DNA of 64,000 bases from Aliivibrio wodanis (GCA_000953695.1 LN554846.1:2860151-2924150), one strand, 5' to 3'; counted from the first letter of the stretch, positions 50,644-60,857 are shown. Notes: generated from the sequence alone by a model not told the origin. A program made the numbers and translations.

Positions 50644-50686
50644 AAAAAATCCCCATCAATAACGACTATTGATGGGGATTTTTTTA
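50644..50686. terminator. Bidirectional terminator after the AsmA-like gene
   Basis: AAAAAATCCCCATCAATA pairs perfectly with TATTGATGGGGATTTTTT around ACGAC, one of the strongest hairpins in the window. It serves the convergent EAL-HDOD gene too, whose stop is about 55 bases away. Confidence 0.95.
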
Positions 50687-50740
50687 ATATTAAATTCTCA
50701 ATAAATTATAGAAGTACAGAGCTTAAAAGATACTACGACT

Positions 50741-51958
50741 CTATTTAGCAAGAATACAGTGATACCATTCTTCGGCATCTTGATATGTTTTTTCTACTGT
50801 TTTAGCTGAGAAACCAAGTAAATGGCTGATCTGATCTATTTTTTCCCAATCACCAGAGTCAATACATTCATACAGCTCTAACATTGAACCCAGCAAACCA
50901 GCACGACTTAATATTGCTTGCTCAATTTCTTTAGTTAATGATAACTGCCCTAATACTTCTTCAAGGTTACGATCAAGCAATGCATCAAGTAATGAGAACA
51001 AACCAACAATAAATGCTTGCTGCCCTGGCATCCCGTTTTGACAACGATAAATCATCAACTCACAAAAGCGTCCTTTAACTAACGATTGCTTATAAAGTTC
51101 TTTCGGTTTGTTAATTGCAGCGTGCGCGGTAGCAACAAGAGTCACAAACATTTTGATTTGTTCTTCCCCTAGATACACTAGCGCCTGCTTAAATGAAGAG
51201 ATCGGTTTTTCAAGTCTCACTGATGCTGTATTAACAAATTTTAGTAATTGATAAGATAGAGAAACATCTTGAGTAATAAGCTGCTCTACTCTCGAAAAAT
51301 TCACTTCTTCACGACACACCTCTTGGTACAATTGTATCGTTAGTACTTCTTCTGGTTTTACTATCCGGTTTTTAATTATTTCAGGCTTACTAAAAAAATA
51401 CCCTTGATAAAAATTAAATCCGACATCAAAAGCACGTTGAAATTCTTCGTTAGTCTCAACACGCTCAGCTAAATAATGGCGCTTACAGCCTTGCTGTTTG
51501 CGTTTTTTAACATACTCACATGACTCATCAATGCCAAGCTGCATGATATCTAACTTTATAATATGAGAATAAGGTAAAAAACGATCCCATTCAGCACCTA
51601 AGCTAAAATCGTCTAATGCAATAATATATCCCATTCGATGTAGGTGCTTTATCGCACTAAATAGCTCATCGTTAGGAATGCAGGTTTCTAATACCTCAAC
51701 TACAATTTTACGCTTCGGAAAAGCGGTAGGGTAAAGAGAGATCAAAGATTCTTGAGGGAAATTGATAAAACTGCGAGGAGATTCCAAAGCAGGATTTCGG
51801 CCTGCTGACATGAAATTTTCAACCAACAATCGACATGTCGCTTGATTCGCTTCTATATTAGGAAACGCATTATTTTCACCATCTCGAAAAAGTAGCTCGT
51901 ACCCTATCGTTTGTTTTTTCCGATTAAGTATCGGTTGTCGAGCAACGTATGAATACAT
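50741..51958 (-). CDS. EAL-HDOD domain signalling protein (YuxH type)
   Basis: The 405-residue protein has an EAL-like domain (about 1-200) and a C-terminal HDOD domain (about 205-390). The EAL motif is altered to ELL (21-23), yet residues at the positions of metal and catalytic ligands appear: E88, D116, D117, K135, E165 (AERVET) and Q185 (QGYFF). The loop after DD reads FSLGAEW, unlike FGTGYSS of active c-di-GMP phosphodiesterases. The domain may therefore be a receptor or weak enzyme. V. cholerae CdgJ is of this architecture. No partner gene is adjacent. Confidence 0.88.
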   Translation of the reverse strand: MYSYVARQPILNRKKQTIGYELLFRDGENNAFPNIEANQATCRLLVENFMSAGRNPALESPRSFINFPQESLISLYPTAFPKRKIVVEVLETCIPNDELFSAIKHLHRMGYIIALDDFSLGAEWDRFLPYSHIIKLDIMQLGIDESCEYVKKRKQQGCKRHYLAERVETNEEFQRAFDVGFNFYQGYFFSKPEIIKNRIVKPEEVLTIQLYQEVCREEVNFSRVEQLITQDVSLSYQLLKFVNTASVRLEKPISSFKQALVYLGEEQIKMFVTLVATAHAAINKPKELYKQSLVKGRFCELMIYRCQNGMPGQQAFIVGLFSLLDALLDRNLEEVLGQLSLTKEIEQAILSRAGLLGSMLELYECIDSGDWEKIDQISHLLGFSAKTVEKTYQDAEEWYHCILAK

Positions 51959-52196
51959 AACTTGAAAGTATTATCCTGTGAAAATATAAATACAATAAGA
52001 CATCTTATCGGCACTATCATTATATTCTTAAGACAAATAATGAAGTGGACTATCGTGGGTATAATAATAGAATACTACAGAAAAAAATATGCGCTTGATT
52101 AAATCCTGTGCGAGAACTATTCAAAATATGATATTCATTTTATTATTATTTGTATAATAGCATTAATTACCTATTTATCATCACTCGGTGAGTCTA

Positions 52197-53162
52197 ATGA
52201 AAGAAGCCACGTTTATACAAGAATCGCATTACCTTGAGACAATGAAAAATCAAGTCTCTCCCTTCTGGGAAAAGCGACAACATGGTTTTTATCAAGGACA
52301 AAAAGGAGTGCAATTACACTGGGTCAGCTTTACTAGCCCAACACATCAAAAAGCAATAATGGTTGTTAATGGCCGCATTGAAAGTGTTCATAAATACCAA
52401 GAGCTATTTTACGATTTATTTTGCCAAGGTTATGACATTTACTCATTTGATCATCGTGGGCAAGGTTTATCTGATCGTTTAACAGAAAACAGTGACATTG
52501 GGCATATTGAAGATTTTTCTGATTATGTTATTGATTTAGATAGCATCACTAAAAAGCTGATCACACCAATGAATTACCAAGATAGCTACCTACTTGGTCA
52601 CTCTATGGGAGGAGCAATTGCCACTCAATATGTTGAAAATCATGAACATCCATATACTGCATTAACGTTAAGTGCCCCAATGCATGGTATTCATATACAG
52701 CCTTGGTTAAAGCCACTGGCAGGTACTATTAGTCGCTATTTAAGCCAACGTACTTCTCAACCATCGTATGCATTCGGCCAAGCTCCATATCATGCAAAAC
52801 CTTTTTTAAATAATTTACTTACTACGTGTGAAATTCGCTATCAATGGTTCAGGGCTCTATATGCTGTTAAACCCGAACTTCAAATTGGTGGAGCAAGTAA
52901 TCATTGGGTAAATCAAGGATTAATAGGGGCAAAACTCTGTATTGAACACGCCCATTCATGCGTTATTCCCACCTTATTATTACAAGGTGAAAACGACCGT
53001 ATTGTTGATAATAATGCTCATATTGAATTTCAAAAAAGAGCTCCAAATTGCCAATTAGTCACAATAAAAGAAGCAAAGCACGAACTGCTTTTTGAATCTG
53101 ATACTTGTCGCAATCAAGCTTTATCTGAGACTCTCAATTTTTTCCACCAACATAATAAGTAA
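52197..53162 (+). CDS. pldB: Lysophospholipase L2 / monoacylglycerol lipase-like hydrolase
   Basis: The 321-residue alpha/beta hydrolase matches E. coli PldB, for example GRIESVHKYQELFYDLFCQG near residue 60, FDHRGQGLSDR, and GHSMGGA with nucleophile S136. The acid is in GENDRIVDN and the histidine in AKHELLFE. PldB degrades lysophospholipids at the inner membrane. I place the start at ATG 52197, preceded by GGTGAG; GTG at 52188 is an alternative. yigL follows on the same strand after 129 bases, as in E. coli. Confidence 0.93.
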   Translation: MKEATFIQESHYLETMKNQVSPFWEKRQHGFYQGQKGVQLHWVSFTSPTHQKAIMVVNGRIESVHKYQELFYDLFCQGYDIYSFDHRGQGLSDRLTENSDIGHIEDFSDYVIDLDSITKKLITPMNYQDSYLLGHSMGGAIATQYVENHEHPYTALTLSAPMHGIHIQPWLKPLAGTISRYLSQRTSQPSYAFGQAPYHAKPFLNNLLTTCEIRYQWFRALYAVKPELQIGGASNHWVNQGLIGAKLCIEHAHSCVIPTLLLQGENDRIVDNNAHIEFQKRAPNCQLVTIKEAKHELLFESDTCRNQALSETLNFFHQHNK

Positions 53163-53291
53163 ACGATAAATGTAATATAGAGCTAAAGTAAAAGAGGAAA
53201 AGCAATCTTATTATCTTTACCCTCTTTTTTCTTTATAAACTCACGTAAACTGAATTTAATTTCCTTTAAATTAATTTTTTTATGAGGCTTT

Positions 53292-54089
53292 ATGATTACT
53301 ATCGTTGCATCTGATCTTGACGGCACCCTACTGACTCCTGAACACAAAATTGCAGACTTCACTAAAAAAACACTTAATAAACTGCACCAACAAGACCTGA
53401 CCTTTATTTTTGCAACGGGTCGTCACCACATTGATGTGGGTAATATTCGTAACGATGTGGGCATTCCTGCTTACATGATCACATCCAACGGTGCTCGCGT
53501 TCACGATACTGATGACAATCTTGTTTACAGTAAAAACCTTCCTGAACATTTAGTTCCACAAGTATTGGACCTACTAAAACATGATGAATTGTTATCTATT
53601 CATATGTACTCAGATGATAAATGGTTTATTCATAAAGAAGACGAAGAGTTGAAAAAATTCCATGACAGTGGCTTCACTTACACTTTATTTGATGTTGAAA
53701 ACCCGCCCGTTGAAAACATGGCAAAAATTTTCGTGACCATGCCAGAGCATGAATATTTGGTGCAATATGAAACTAAGCTAAAAGCACACTTTGGTGACCA
53801 AGTAATGGTCGCATTCTCCACACCTTGGTGTTTAGAAGTGATGGCCTCAGAAGTATCTAAAGGTGCTGCATTAGAAGCGGTAGCTAAGTTACTTGGTAAG
53901 ACATTAGATAACTGCATCGCGTTTGGTGATGGCATGAATGATTATGAAATGCTGCATATGGCCGGTAAAGGGATCGTGATGGGAACATCGCATGAGAAAG
54001 TAAAAAAAGCATTACCAAACAATGAGGTTATCGGCTCATCTGCCGACGAAGCCGTTGCCCATTACTTAGAAAATTTATTATTAAAATAA
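53292..54089 (+). CDS. yigL: HAD-IIB (Cof-type) sugar/pyridoxal phosphatase
   Basis: The 265-residue protein matches E. coli YigL (pyridoxal phosphate and sugar-phosphate phosphatase). HAD motif I is DLDGTLL (residues 8-14), motif II is in TSNGARVHD, motif III is the lysine in SKGAALEAV, and motif IV is GDGMNDYEML. YigL is induced in E. coli by glucose-phosphate stress through SgrS. The gene follows pldB and is followed by a terminator. Confidence 0.94.
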   Translation: MITIVASDLDGTLLTPEHKIADFTKKTLNKLHQQDLTFIFATGRHHIDVGNIRNDVGIPAYMITSNGARVHDTDDNLVYSKNLPEHLVPQVLDLLKHDELLSIHMYSDDKWFIHKEDEELKKFHDSGFTYTLFDVENPPVENMAKIFVTMPEHEYLVQYETKLKAHFGDQVMVAFSTPWCLEVMASEVSKGAALEAVAKLLGKTLDNCIAFGDGMNDYEMLHMAGKGIVMGTSHEKVKKALPNNEVIGSSADEAVAHYLENLLLK

Positions 54090-54188
54090 GCTTATTCACT
54101 ACTTGGCCCATCATAGGCGAAATAGTCGACTTCTATTTAAAAAACAAATATTTAGCTAGAAATCACCAATCCAAGAACAAACAACTAT

Positions 54189-54228
54189 AAAAAAGCGAGA
54201 TGCGTAATTACCCACACCTCGCTTTTTT
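54189..54228. terminator. Bidirectional terminator between yigL and xerC
   Basis: AAAAAAGCGAG pairs with CTCGCTTTTTT around an 18-base loop. It lies between the convergent yigL and xerC. Confidence 0.88.
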
Positions 54229-54248
54229 ATTATCATCAAGTTAACGTA

Positions 54249-55160
54249 TTATTTTTTCTTCGCTCTTGGGTGCGCTTGGTCATACGCTTGAGCAAGATGT
54301 TGGAAGTCTAAATGGGTATAAATTTGAGTCGTAGAAATATTTTCATGCCCAAGTAACTCTTGAACTGCTCGTAAATTACCACTCGATTCAAGCATGTGGG
54401 TTGCAAATGAGTGACGTAATTTATGCGGACTAATATGGCTATTGACCCCTTGTTTCATCCCCCACTCAGCCATGCGTTTTTGCACATTTCGATGCGAAAT
54501 ACGAACGCCCAATTTAGAGACAAATAATCCAGTTTCTTCTGGTTTTGCTAGTTGATTTCGAACTTGTAACCAATGCCCTAACCACTCTTTCGCCTGACCA
54601 GAAAAAGGAACTTTACGCTCTTTATCCCCTTTACCAATCACTCGTAATTCACCTTGGCGTAATTGAATATCACGAACATCAATACCAACTAATTCAGCCA
54701 AACGCAAACCAGCGCCATACATCAATTCCATCATGGCGCGATCACGAATCGATAATGGATCATCTTCGTTTACTTCGAGTAATTGCCCCATCTCATCCAC
54801 ATCTATATTTTTTGGTAATGGACGAGATTTACGAGGCGCAGAAACACCTTTAGCAGGGTTGGCCGTTAATATGTTACGCAATACAAGAAAATCAAAAAAA
54901 CTGCGCAGTGAAGATAGTCGAGTGGATAAGCTACTCGCTTTCAATCCTTCTCGCATGCCTTTACTGGTAATTTGACGCACCCAACCCGCATCGACGTCTT
55001 GCCAAGACTCTACGCCTAACTCAACCAGTTGCTCAGCAATCGTTGTTAGTTGGCGCTTATAACTGCGTTGAGTATAAATACTTAAGCCTTTTTCATTACG
55101 TAAGAATTCATAAAAGGCATCAAGATGTTTTGAATATTGAAGAGGAAGTACATCACTCAT
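54249..55160 (-). CDS. xerC: Site-specific tyrosine recombinase XerC
   Basis: XerC with XerD resolves chromosome dimers at dif. The 303-residue protein has an N-terminal SAM-like domain and the full catalytic set: R153, K177, H246, R249, H272 and nucleophile Y281 (TQIYTHL). It is the last gene of the dapF-DUF484-xerC unit as in E. coli; its start overlaps the DUF484 stop by eight bases. Confidence 0.97.
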   Translation of the reverse strand: MSDVLPLQYSKHLDAFYEFLRNEKGLSIYTQRSYKRQLTTIAEQLVELGVESWQDVDAGWVRQITSKGMREGLKASSLSTRLSSLRSFFDFLVLRNILTANPAKGVSAPRKSRPLPKNIDVDEMGQLLEVNEDDPLSIRDRAMMELMYGAGLRLAELVGIDVRDIQLRQGELRVIGKGDKERKVPFSGQAKEWLGHWLQVRNQLAKPEETGLFVSKLGVRISHRNVQKRMAEWGMKQGVNSHISPHKLRHSFATHMLESSGNLRAVQELLGHENISTTQIYTHLDFQHLAQAYDQAHPRAKKK

Positions 55161-55869
55161 GAGAAGATTTTGACCATTGCATTAATAAATAATGGAACAC
55201 ACTTACCAATTGCTCTAAAAAAATAGTATCCATATTGGGTTCAAAGTGACCCCCATCATGACTAGCAAACGCGATAATTCCCATTGGGTTAGACTGGCCA
55301 AGAGGCAGAATTGCAAATGAACCTAATTCAGTACTTGAATGGTTAAGCCCACCATAGGCTAATAAGCTATCTCTCTCTGTCTGACGTAATCGACCTAAAT
55401 AAGCTGAGTGGCCATTCAAAAATTTTTTAATAAAATTAGCGAGGGCCGTTTTTTCTACATGATACTTAGGGTGTTGATGATCAACAATTTTAATATGAGC
55501 AGTCAAACCCAGTTCTTTTGCTTTGTGTTCAATTACTTTTGCTGCTTGGAAAAAATCATCGCAAATCAACAATTGCTTTTGTACTTCGGCGAAATCATGA
55601 AAAAGGCGATCATTTTTAGCCGCTAATGACATAATTTGTGTAATTTCTTCTTCTAAATCACCGATACGATCTCGCAATTTATTAACTTGAACTTCAACCA
55701 ATGAAATAACACCACGCTCAGGTGTATCAACTTTAATTCTGTTCAATAGTTCAGGGTACTGTTGGAAAAAATTAGGGTGGTCCATTAGAAATTGAGCAAC
55801 AACCTCTTCTGTTAATTGCGTAGATAATACCGCTTCTTGCTGTTGCTCCATCACATTACACTCACTCAT
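55153..55869 (-). CDS. DUF484 family protein (YigA-like)
   Basis: The 238-residue cytosolic protein has a coiled-coil-prone stretch ([16 protein letters not shown], about 66-81) and a GAF-like C-terminal part with [22 protein letters not shown]. Function unknown; the family always lies between dapF and xerC. It overlaps dapF by four bases and xerC by eight, so translation is coupled. Confidence 0.88.
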   Translation of the reverse strand: MSECNVMEQQQEAVLSTQLTEEVVAQFLMDHPNFFQQYPELLNRIKVDTPERGVISLVEVQVNKLRDRIGDLEEEITQIMSLAAKNDRLFHDFAEVQKQLLICDDFFQAAKVIEHKAKELGLTAHIKIVDHQHPKYHVEKTALANFIKKFLNGHSAYLGRLRQTERDSLLAYGGLNHSSTELGSFAILPLGQSNPMGIIAFASHDGGHFEPNMDTIFLEQLVSVFHYLLMQWSKSSHE

Positions 55870-56696
55870 ATTGATAATTGACCATCATAAACATGTGTAG
55901 CTGGACCTGTCATAAATAATGGATGCCCAGGGCCTTGCCAAACGATATACAAATCACCACCAGGTAGAGAGACTTTAACGTTTTCACCTAATAACTCTTG
56001 CATGATACCGATAGCAACCGCACCACACGCACCACTTCCACACGCTTGAGTTTCACCTGCACCACGTTCATAAACACGTAATTTAACTTCATTTGGTGAA
56101 ACGATTTCCATAAAGCCAGCATTAACACGATCAGGAAAACGCTCGTGCCCTTCGACTAACGGGCCATATTTATCAACGTCATAATTATCAACATCATCAA
56201 CCACAGTGACACAGTGTGGATTACCCATACTTACCGCACCACAGAAAAGTGTTTTATCTTCTGCTCGTAATAAATAAGTTTTCTCAGCTTGAGTGGCTTT
56301 AAATGGAATTTTATTTGGTTCAAATACTGGCTCACCCATGTTTACCGTTATTTGATCATCATCTTCCACTTTTAACGTCATTTTGCCTTTTTTAGTACTG
56401 ACCGAAATACTGATTTTATTGGTTAAGCCTTTCATTCGAACGAAACGAGCAAAACAACGAGCGCCATTACCACATTGCTCTACTTCTGTACCATCGGCAT
56501 TAAAAATACGATAGTGAAAATCAGTTTCAGGATCATAGGGAGCTTCAACCACCAATAACTGATCAAAACCAATACCACGGTTACGATCCGCTAGACGACG
56601 GATTAAATCTGGTGAAAAGAAAATATTTTGAGTTAAGCAGTCAACCACCATAAAGTCATTGCCAAGCCCGTGCATTTTAGAAAAATGAAAGTGCAT
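55866..56696 (-). CDS. dapF: Diaminopimelate epimerase
   Basis: DapF converts LL- to meso-diaminopimelate for lysine and peptidoglycan. The 276-residue protein begins with [11 protein letters not shown]. Its two catalytic cysteines are in QCGNGARCF (C75) and in [12 protein letters not shown] in the C-terminal half. It follows lysA, whose enzyme uses the DapF product, and overlaps DUF484. Confidence 0.97.
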   Translation of the reverse strand: MHFHFSKMHGLGNDFMVVDCLTQNIFFSPDLIRRLADRNRGIGFDQLLVVEAPYDPETDFHYRIFNADGTEVEQCGNGARCFARFVRMKGLTNKISISVSTKKGKMTLKVEDDDQITVNMGEPVFEPNKIPFKATQAEKTYLLRAEDKTLFCGAVSMGNPHCVTVVDDVDNYDVDKYGPLVEGHERFPDRVNAGFMEIVSPNEVKLRVYERGAGETQACGSGACGAVAIGIMQELLGENVKVSLPGGDLYIVWQGPGHPLFMTGPATHVYDGQLSI

Positions 56697-56734
56697 AGTT
56701 GTTCTTCTTTTTTATATTTTTAGGTTGAATACCA

Positions 56735-56765
56735 AAAGAGCAAGTCCCCTTAGCACCTGCTCTTT
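56735..56765 (-). terminator. Weak hairpin between lysA and dapF
   Basis: AAAGAGCA and TGCTCTTT form an 8-bp stem with a 15-base loop; the T-tract on the minus strand after it is short (TTTT). It may be an attenuator or processing site rather than a full terminator. Confidence 0.5.
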
Positions 56766-56775
56766 AAAATTTATA

Positions 56776-58029
56776 TTAATGCGGTAAAATAGATTCAAGT
56801 TCCCACAAAGAGCTTAGCTCTTCACGCTTACGAACTAGGTGTACATCTTTACCATCCACCATGATTTCAGCAGCACGACAGCGAGTATTGTAGTTCGATG
56901 ACATCACAAAACCATAAGCACCAGACGAGCGAACTGCTAGTAAATCATTTGCTTCTAATACTAAAGCACGATCTTTACCAAGAAAGTCGCCAGTTTCGCA
57001 GATAGGACCAACTAAATCATAACTTTGCGCTTCGCCTTCACGAGGAGCTACAGGCACTATATCTTGCCATGCTTGATATAATGCTGGACGCATTAAGTCA
57101 TTCATTGCAGCATCAATAATAGCAAAATTTTTATGTTCGGTATGTTTAAGAAACTCAACTTTAGTCACAAGAATACCGGCATTTGCTGCAATCGCACGAC
57201 CTGGTTCAAAAATCAATTCAAGATCTTCACGGCCCACTAAACGACTTAATAATGCGGTTGCGTATTCTGATGGCTGCGGCGGTAACTCATCACGATAAAC
57301 CACACCTAAACCACCACCCACATCAAGGTGACGAATATTGACACCTTGTGCTTTTAAGTCATCAATCAAGGCAAGAAGACGATCTGTTGCATCAATGAAT
57401 GGGGTAATATCCGTTAACTGAGATCCGATATGGCAATCAATACCTTGGATATCTAAGTTCGATAGGGTTTGTGCAAATTTGTATACTTCAGGTGCACGAT
57501 CAAACGCGATACCAAATTTATTATCACGCAAGCCCGTTGAAATATATGGGTGTGTTTTTGCATCGACATCTGGATTAATACGCAGTGAAATAGGTGCAAT
57601 TACCCCCATTTCAGCAGCAACCGCATTTAAACGCTCAAGCTCTGGTTCTGATTCAACATTGAAGCATTTAATTTTTAGCTCTAATGCTCGGCGCATTTCA
57701 TCAGCCGTTTTACCAACGCCAGAAAAAACCACTTTAGTTGGATCGCCACCGGCAGCCACAACACGCTCAAGTTCACCTTTAGACACAATATCAAACCCTG
57801 AACCTAGACGGGCAAGTGCATTTAACACACCGATATTTGAGTTCGCTTTTACGGCGTAACATACAAGATGAGGTTGTTCACCCACCGAGCTATCAAATGC
57901 ATTCCAGTGGCGCTCTAATGTCGCACGAGAATATACATACAATGGCGTGCCATACTGCTCAGCTAATTGTGCAATCGGTAACTCTTCAGCCCAAAGTTGT
58001 CCATCATCCTTATAATTGAAATAATCCAA
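56776..58029 (-). CDS. lysA: Diaminopimelate decarboxylase
   Basis: LysA decarboxylates meso-diaminopimelate to lysine. The 417-residue PLP enzyme has the cofactor lysine K61 in YAVKANSN, GFDIVSKGELERV, the glycine-rich GGGLGV motif and the C-terminal CETGDFL and FVMSSNYN motifs. The only start that fits is TTG at 58029 with AAGGA eight bases upstream; no ATG lies near, and the family begins MDYFxYxxDGxLWAE. It follows the lptM lipoprotein gene. Confidence 0.95.
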   Translation of the reverse strand: MDYFNYKDDGQLWAEELPIAQLAEQYGTPLYVYSRATLERHWNAFDSSVGEQPHLVCYAVKANSNIGVLNALARLGSGFDIVSKGELERVVAAGGDPTKVVFSGVGKTADEMRRALELKIKCFNVESEPELERLNAVAAEMGVIAPISLRINPDVDAKTHPYISTGLRDNKFGIAFDRAPEVYKFAQTLSNLDIQGIDCHIGSQLTDITPFIDATDRLLALIDDLKAQGVNIRHLDVGGGLGVVYRDELPPQPSEYATALLSRLVGREDLELIFEPGRAIAANAGILVTKVEFLKHTEHKNFAIIDAAMNDLMRPALYQAWQDIVPVAPREGEAQSYDLVGPICETGDFLGKDRALVLEANDLLAVRSSGAYGFVMSSNYNTRCRAAEIMVDGKDVHLVRKREELSSLWELESILPH

Positions 58030-58098
58030 TGTCGTCTTCCTTGTCTAGTTCAGTGTTTATTAGCCAGTGATTATTCAAATACACTGACTACAAATAAA

Positions 58099-58218
58099 TT
58101 ATTCTGCTACTTCTGTTTTTGGTGCGTCATCTGCAGGCATGTACAACGAACCCGTTTGACCACAACCTGCCAGTGTTAAGGCACTCAATAGCATTAACGC
58201 CATCACTCTTTTTTGCAT
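58099..58218 (-). CDS. lptM: Small lipoprotein LptM (YifL)
   Basis: The 39-residue precursor has a lipoprotein signal peptide with lipobox LAGC (cysteine 19), followed by GQTGSLYMP, the conserved mature start of LptM. It is the small lipoprotein that binds the LptD-LptE translocon and helps its disulfide formation. The ATG is at 58218 and the stop at 58099. It opens the lysA-dapF-DUF484-xerC unit, divergent from cyaY by 81 bases. Confidence 0.92.
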   Translation of the reverse strand: MQKRVMALMLLSALTLAGCGQTGSLYMPADDAPKTEVAE

Positions 58219-58299
58219 AAGATTTTACCATTAGTGTTAATATCTGGTTATGCTCTCTATAATCGCACCACAGCCAAGAAAAGCAATAGGATAAATAAG

Positions 58300-58614
58300 A
58301 TGAATAACACTGAATTTCACGAGTTAGTCGATGCAAAACTGCAATTAATCGAAGATATGATTGATGAATCTGGTGCCGATATTGAACCAGTTATCACGGG
58401 TAACGTTTTAACATTAGAATTTGAAAACCGCAGCCAAGTCGTGATCAACAAACAAGAACCAATGCACGAAATCTGGTTAGCGTCAAAATCTGGCGGCTTC
58501 CACTTTGCTTATACTGATGATAAATGGACATGTTCTAAGACGGGCATGGAATTTATCGAGATGGTAAAAGAAGAGTGTCAAAAGCATGCAGATGAAGAGA
58601 TTGAGTGGGCTTAA
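58300..58614 (+). CDS. cyaY: Frataxin-like iron protein CyaY
   Basis: CyaY regulates Fe-S cluster assembly by binding IscS and iron. The 104-residue protein has the frataxin fold signature: acidic first helix (ELVDAKLQLIEDMIDESGAD) and QVVINKQEPMHEIWLASKSGGFHF in the sheet. The start ATG has AGGA eight bases upstream. It is divergent from lptM. A palindromic repeat follows directly. Confidence 0.96.
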   Translation: MNNTEFHELVDAKLQLIEDMIDESGADIEPVITGNVLTLEFENRSQVVINKQEPMHEIWLASKSGGFHFAYTDDKWTCSKTGMEFIEMVKEECQKHADEEIEWA

Positions 58615-58620
58615 TTTCTC

Positions 58621-58765
58621 GATACGCTATCGCTAACTATAACGCTTCGCGTCTAGAAACGATAAGAGCAGAAAAGCGGTAACTTGATAAATTACTTATC
58701 CATACCAATAATTTCTGCTCTTATAGAAGCGAAGCGTTTAGTTTCTAGTTAGCGCTAGCGTATAG
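58621..58765. repeat. Long imperfect palindrome after cyaY
   Basis: The left arm (58621-58674) and right arm (58712-58765) are imperfect reverse complements of about 54 bases. Matching blocks are ATACGCTATCGCTAAC against GTTAGCGCTAGCGTAT, AACGCTTCGC against GCGAAGCGTT, and ATAAGAGCAGAAA against TTTCTGCTCTTAT. The inner 37 bases form the loop. It fills the gap between cyaY and the convergent prlC, and its right end lies just before the prlC stop codon. It looks like a mobile palindromic unit or a large terminator. It lacks a T-tract typical of terminators. Confidence 0.75.
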
Positions 58766-58767
58766 TT

Positions 58768-60810
58768 TTATTTACCAATCCCCGCATGACGCAGCATTGC
58801 ATCCACTTGTGGCTCACGACCACGGAAGCGTTTAAACAATTCCATTGGCTCTTCACTGCCGCCCATTTCAAGAATATTATTCAAGAAACTTTGACCCGTT
58901 TCAGTATTAAAAATGCCTTCCTCTTCAAAACGAGAGAACGCATCTGCTGATAATACTTCTGCCCATAGGTAGCTGTAATAACCCGCACCGTAGCCACCCG
59001 CAAAAATATGACCGAAGCTGTGAGAAAAACGGTTCCACTCAACACTTGGGAATACCGCTACTTTCGCTTTTACTTCAGCCAGCGTTTCTAATACTTTAGC
59101 CCCTAGATCAGGATCGTAATTTGTATGCAGCGTGAAATCGAACATTCCGAACTCTAGCTGACGCAGGATAAACATCGCTGATTGGAAGTTTTTCGCAGCC
59201 AGCATTTTATCTAGCATCTCTTTTGGTAGCGGCTCACCCGTTTCATAGTGACCAGAAATAAACGCCAATGCTTCTTCTTCATAACACCAGTTTTCTAAGA
59301 ACTGACTTGGCAATTCAACTGCATCCCAAGGCACGCCATTGATACCAGACACTGACGCCACATCAATTTGCGTTAGCATGTGGTGAATACCGTGACCAAA
59401 TTCGTGGAATAAAGTAACCACTTCATCATGAGTAAACAGCGCTGGTTTACCACCAACAGGCTTACTGAAGTTACACGTTAGGTACGCTACTGGCGTTTGC
59501 AGTTCGCCATTTTCAGTAATACGACGCACACGACACTCGTCCATCCATGCGCCACCACGTTTGTGCTCACGCGCGTATAAATCTAAGTAAAAACTACCAC
59601 GTAAGGTATTGGTAGAATCAAAGATATCGAAGAAACGAACTGACTCATGCCATACATCAACACCTTCACGCTCAACTACCGTCATACCAAACAAACGGTT
59701 CAAGACTTCAAATAGGCCAGATACGGCTTTTGATTCAGGAAAATAAGGACGTAGCTCTTCATCAGAGATTTGGTACAACTTTTGTTTTAGCTTTTCAGAG
59801 TAATAAGTCACATCCCAAAGATCTAACTCATCAATATCAAATTCTTCTTTTACAAAGGCTTTTAACTCTTCAACTTCGCGCTCACCTTGTGGTTTCGCTT
59901 TTGCTGCTAAATCATTTAAAAAACCAAGGACTTGCGTTGGGCTTTCTGCCATCTTTGTCGCTATTGATTTTTCACTATAAGAAGCAAAGCCCAATAAACG
60001 TGATACTTCATGACGAAGTTGCAGCTCTTCAGAGATTAAATCAGTGTTATCCCATTTACCTGCGTTTGGACCGCGATCCGATGCACGAGTCACGAACGCT
60101 TCGTAAATTTCACGACGCAGTGGTTTATTATCAGCATAAGTCATGATTGGAATGTACGATGGCATTTCTAGTGTCAGTAACCAACCGTCTAACTCTTTCG
60201 CTTCTGCCGCGGCTTTTGCTGCTGCCATTGCAGATTCTGGTAACCCTGATAACTCAGCGTCATCGGTAATGTGTTTTGACCAACCCATGGTTGCATCAAG
60301 TACATTGTTGCTGAAATTTGAGCTTAATTCTGACGTACGCTTACTGATATCACCATAGCGTTTTTGTTGATCAGCCGGTAAGCCAATGCCTGATAATTCA
60401 AAATCACGCAGCTCATCAACGATTGTTTTTTGTTGAGCTTGAGACAGAGTTGCAAACGCGTCACTCTGTTTAATTGATTTATACGCCTCGTACAGTCCTT
60501 TATTTTGACCAACCCAGGTACCGTACTCAGATAACGCAGATAAACACGCTTCATACGCTTCACGCAATGCTTCACTGTTTTGCACTGAGTTCAAATGGCT
60601 CACTGGTGACCAAATGCGACTTAGGCGATCATCAGTTTCTGCTAAAGGGATAATAATGCTCTCCCAACTTGGCGCAGCATCAGAGGCTAATACTTCTTCC
60701 ACTTTAGAGCGACAATCAGCAATGGCTTGCTCTACCGCAGGCTGAATGTGTTCAGGCTTAATTTGAGAAAACAGCGGTAAATCAGTAAAGGTAAGTAACG
60801 GATTAGACAT
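58768..60810 (-). CDS. prlC: Oligopeptidase A (M3 zinc metallopeptidase)
   Basis: PrlC degrades signal peptides and small peptides in the cytoplasm. The start ATG at 60810 (MSNPLLTF, as in E. coli MTNPLLTP) with AAAAGGA upstream gives 680 residues, equal to E. coli. The zinc site HEFGH is in TLFHEFGHGIHHM, with the third ligand in the following ENWCYEEEAL region. The gene has a predicted sigma-32 promoter upstream; prlC is a heat-shock gene in E. coli. It is divergent from rlmJ. Confidence 0.97.
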   Translation of the reverse strand: MSNPLLTFTDLPLFSQIKPEHIQPAVEQAIADCRSKVEEVLASDAAPSWESIIIPLAETDDRLSRIWSPVSHLNSVQNSEALREAYEACLSALSEYGTWVGQNKGLYEAYKSIKQSDAFATLSQAQQKTIVDELRDFELSGIGLPADQQKRYGDISKRTSELSSNFSNNVLDATMGWSKHITDDAELSGLPESAMAAAKAAAEAKELDGWLLTLEMPSYIPIMTYADNKPLRREIYEAFVTRASDRGPNAGKWDNTDLISEELQLRHEVSRLLGFASYSEKSIATKMAESPTQVLGFLNDLAAKAKPQGEREVEELKAFVKEEFDIDELDLWDVTYYSEKLKQKLYQISDEELRPYFPESKAVSGLFEVLNRLFGMTVVEREGVDVWHESVRFFDIFDSTNTLRGSFYLDLYAREHKRGGAWMDECRVRRITENGELQTPVAYLTCNFSKPVGGKPALFTHDEVVTLFHEFGHGIHHMLTQIDVASVSGINGVPWDAVELPSQFLENWCYEEEALAFISGHYETGEPLPKEMLDKMLAAKNFQSAMFILRQLEFGMFDFTLHTNYDPDLGAKVLETLAEVKAKVAVFPSVEWNRFSHSFGHIFAGGYGAGYYSYLWAEVLSADAFSRFEEEGIFNTETGQSFLNNILEMGGSEEPMELFKRFRGREPQVDAMLRHAGIGK

Positions 60811-60857
60811 ATTCATTCCTTTTCTATTTTTCATTTTTAGGATCGGCTTATCCCTTA

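Noticed and set aside
54545-54853. A 102-codon plus-strand frame
   Set aside because: It is the antisense shadow of xerC, whose catalytic residues are all intact.
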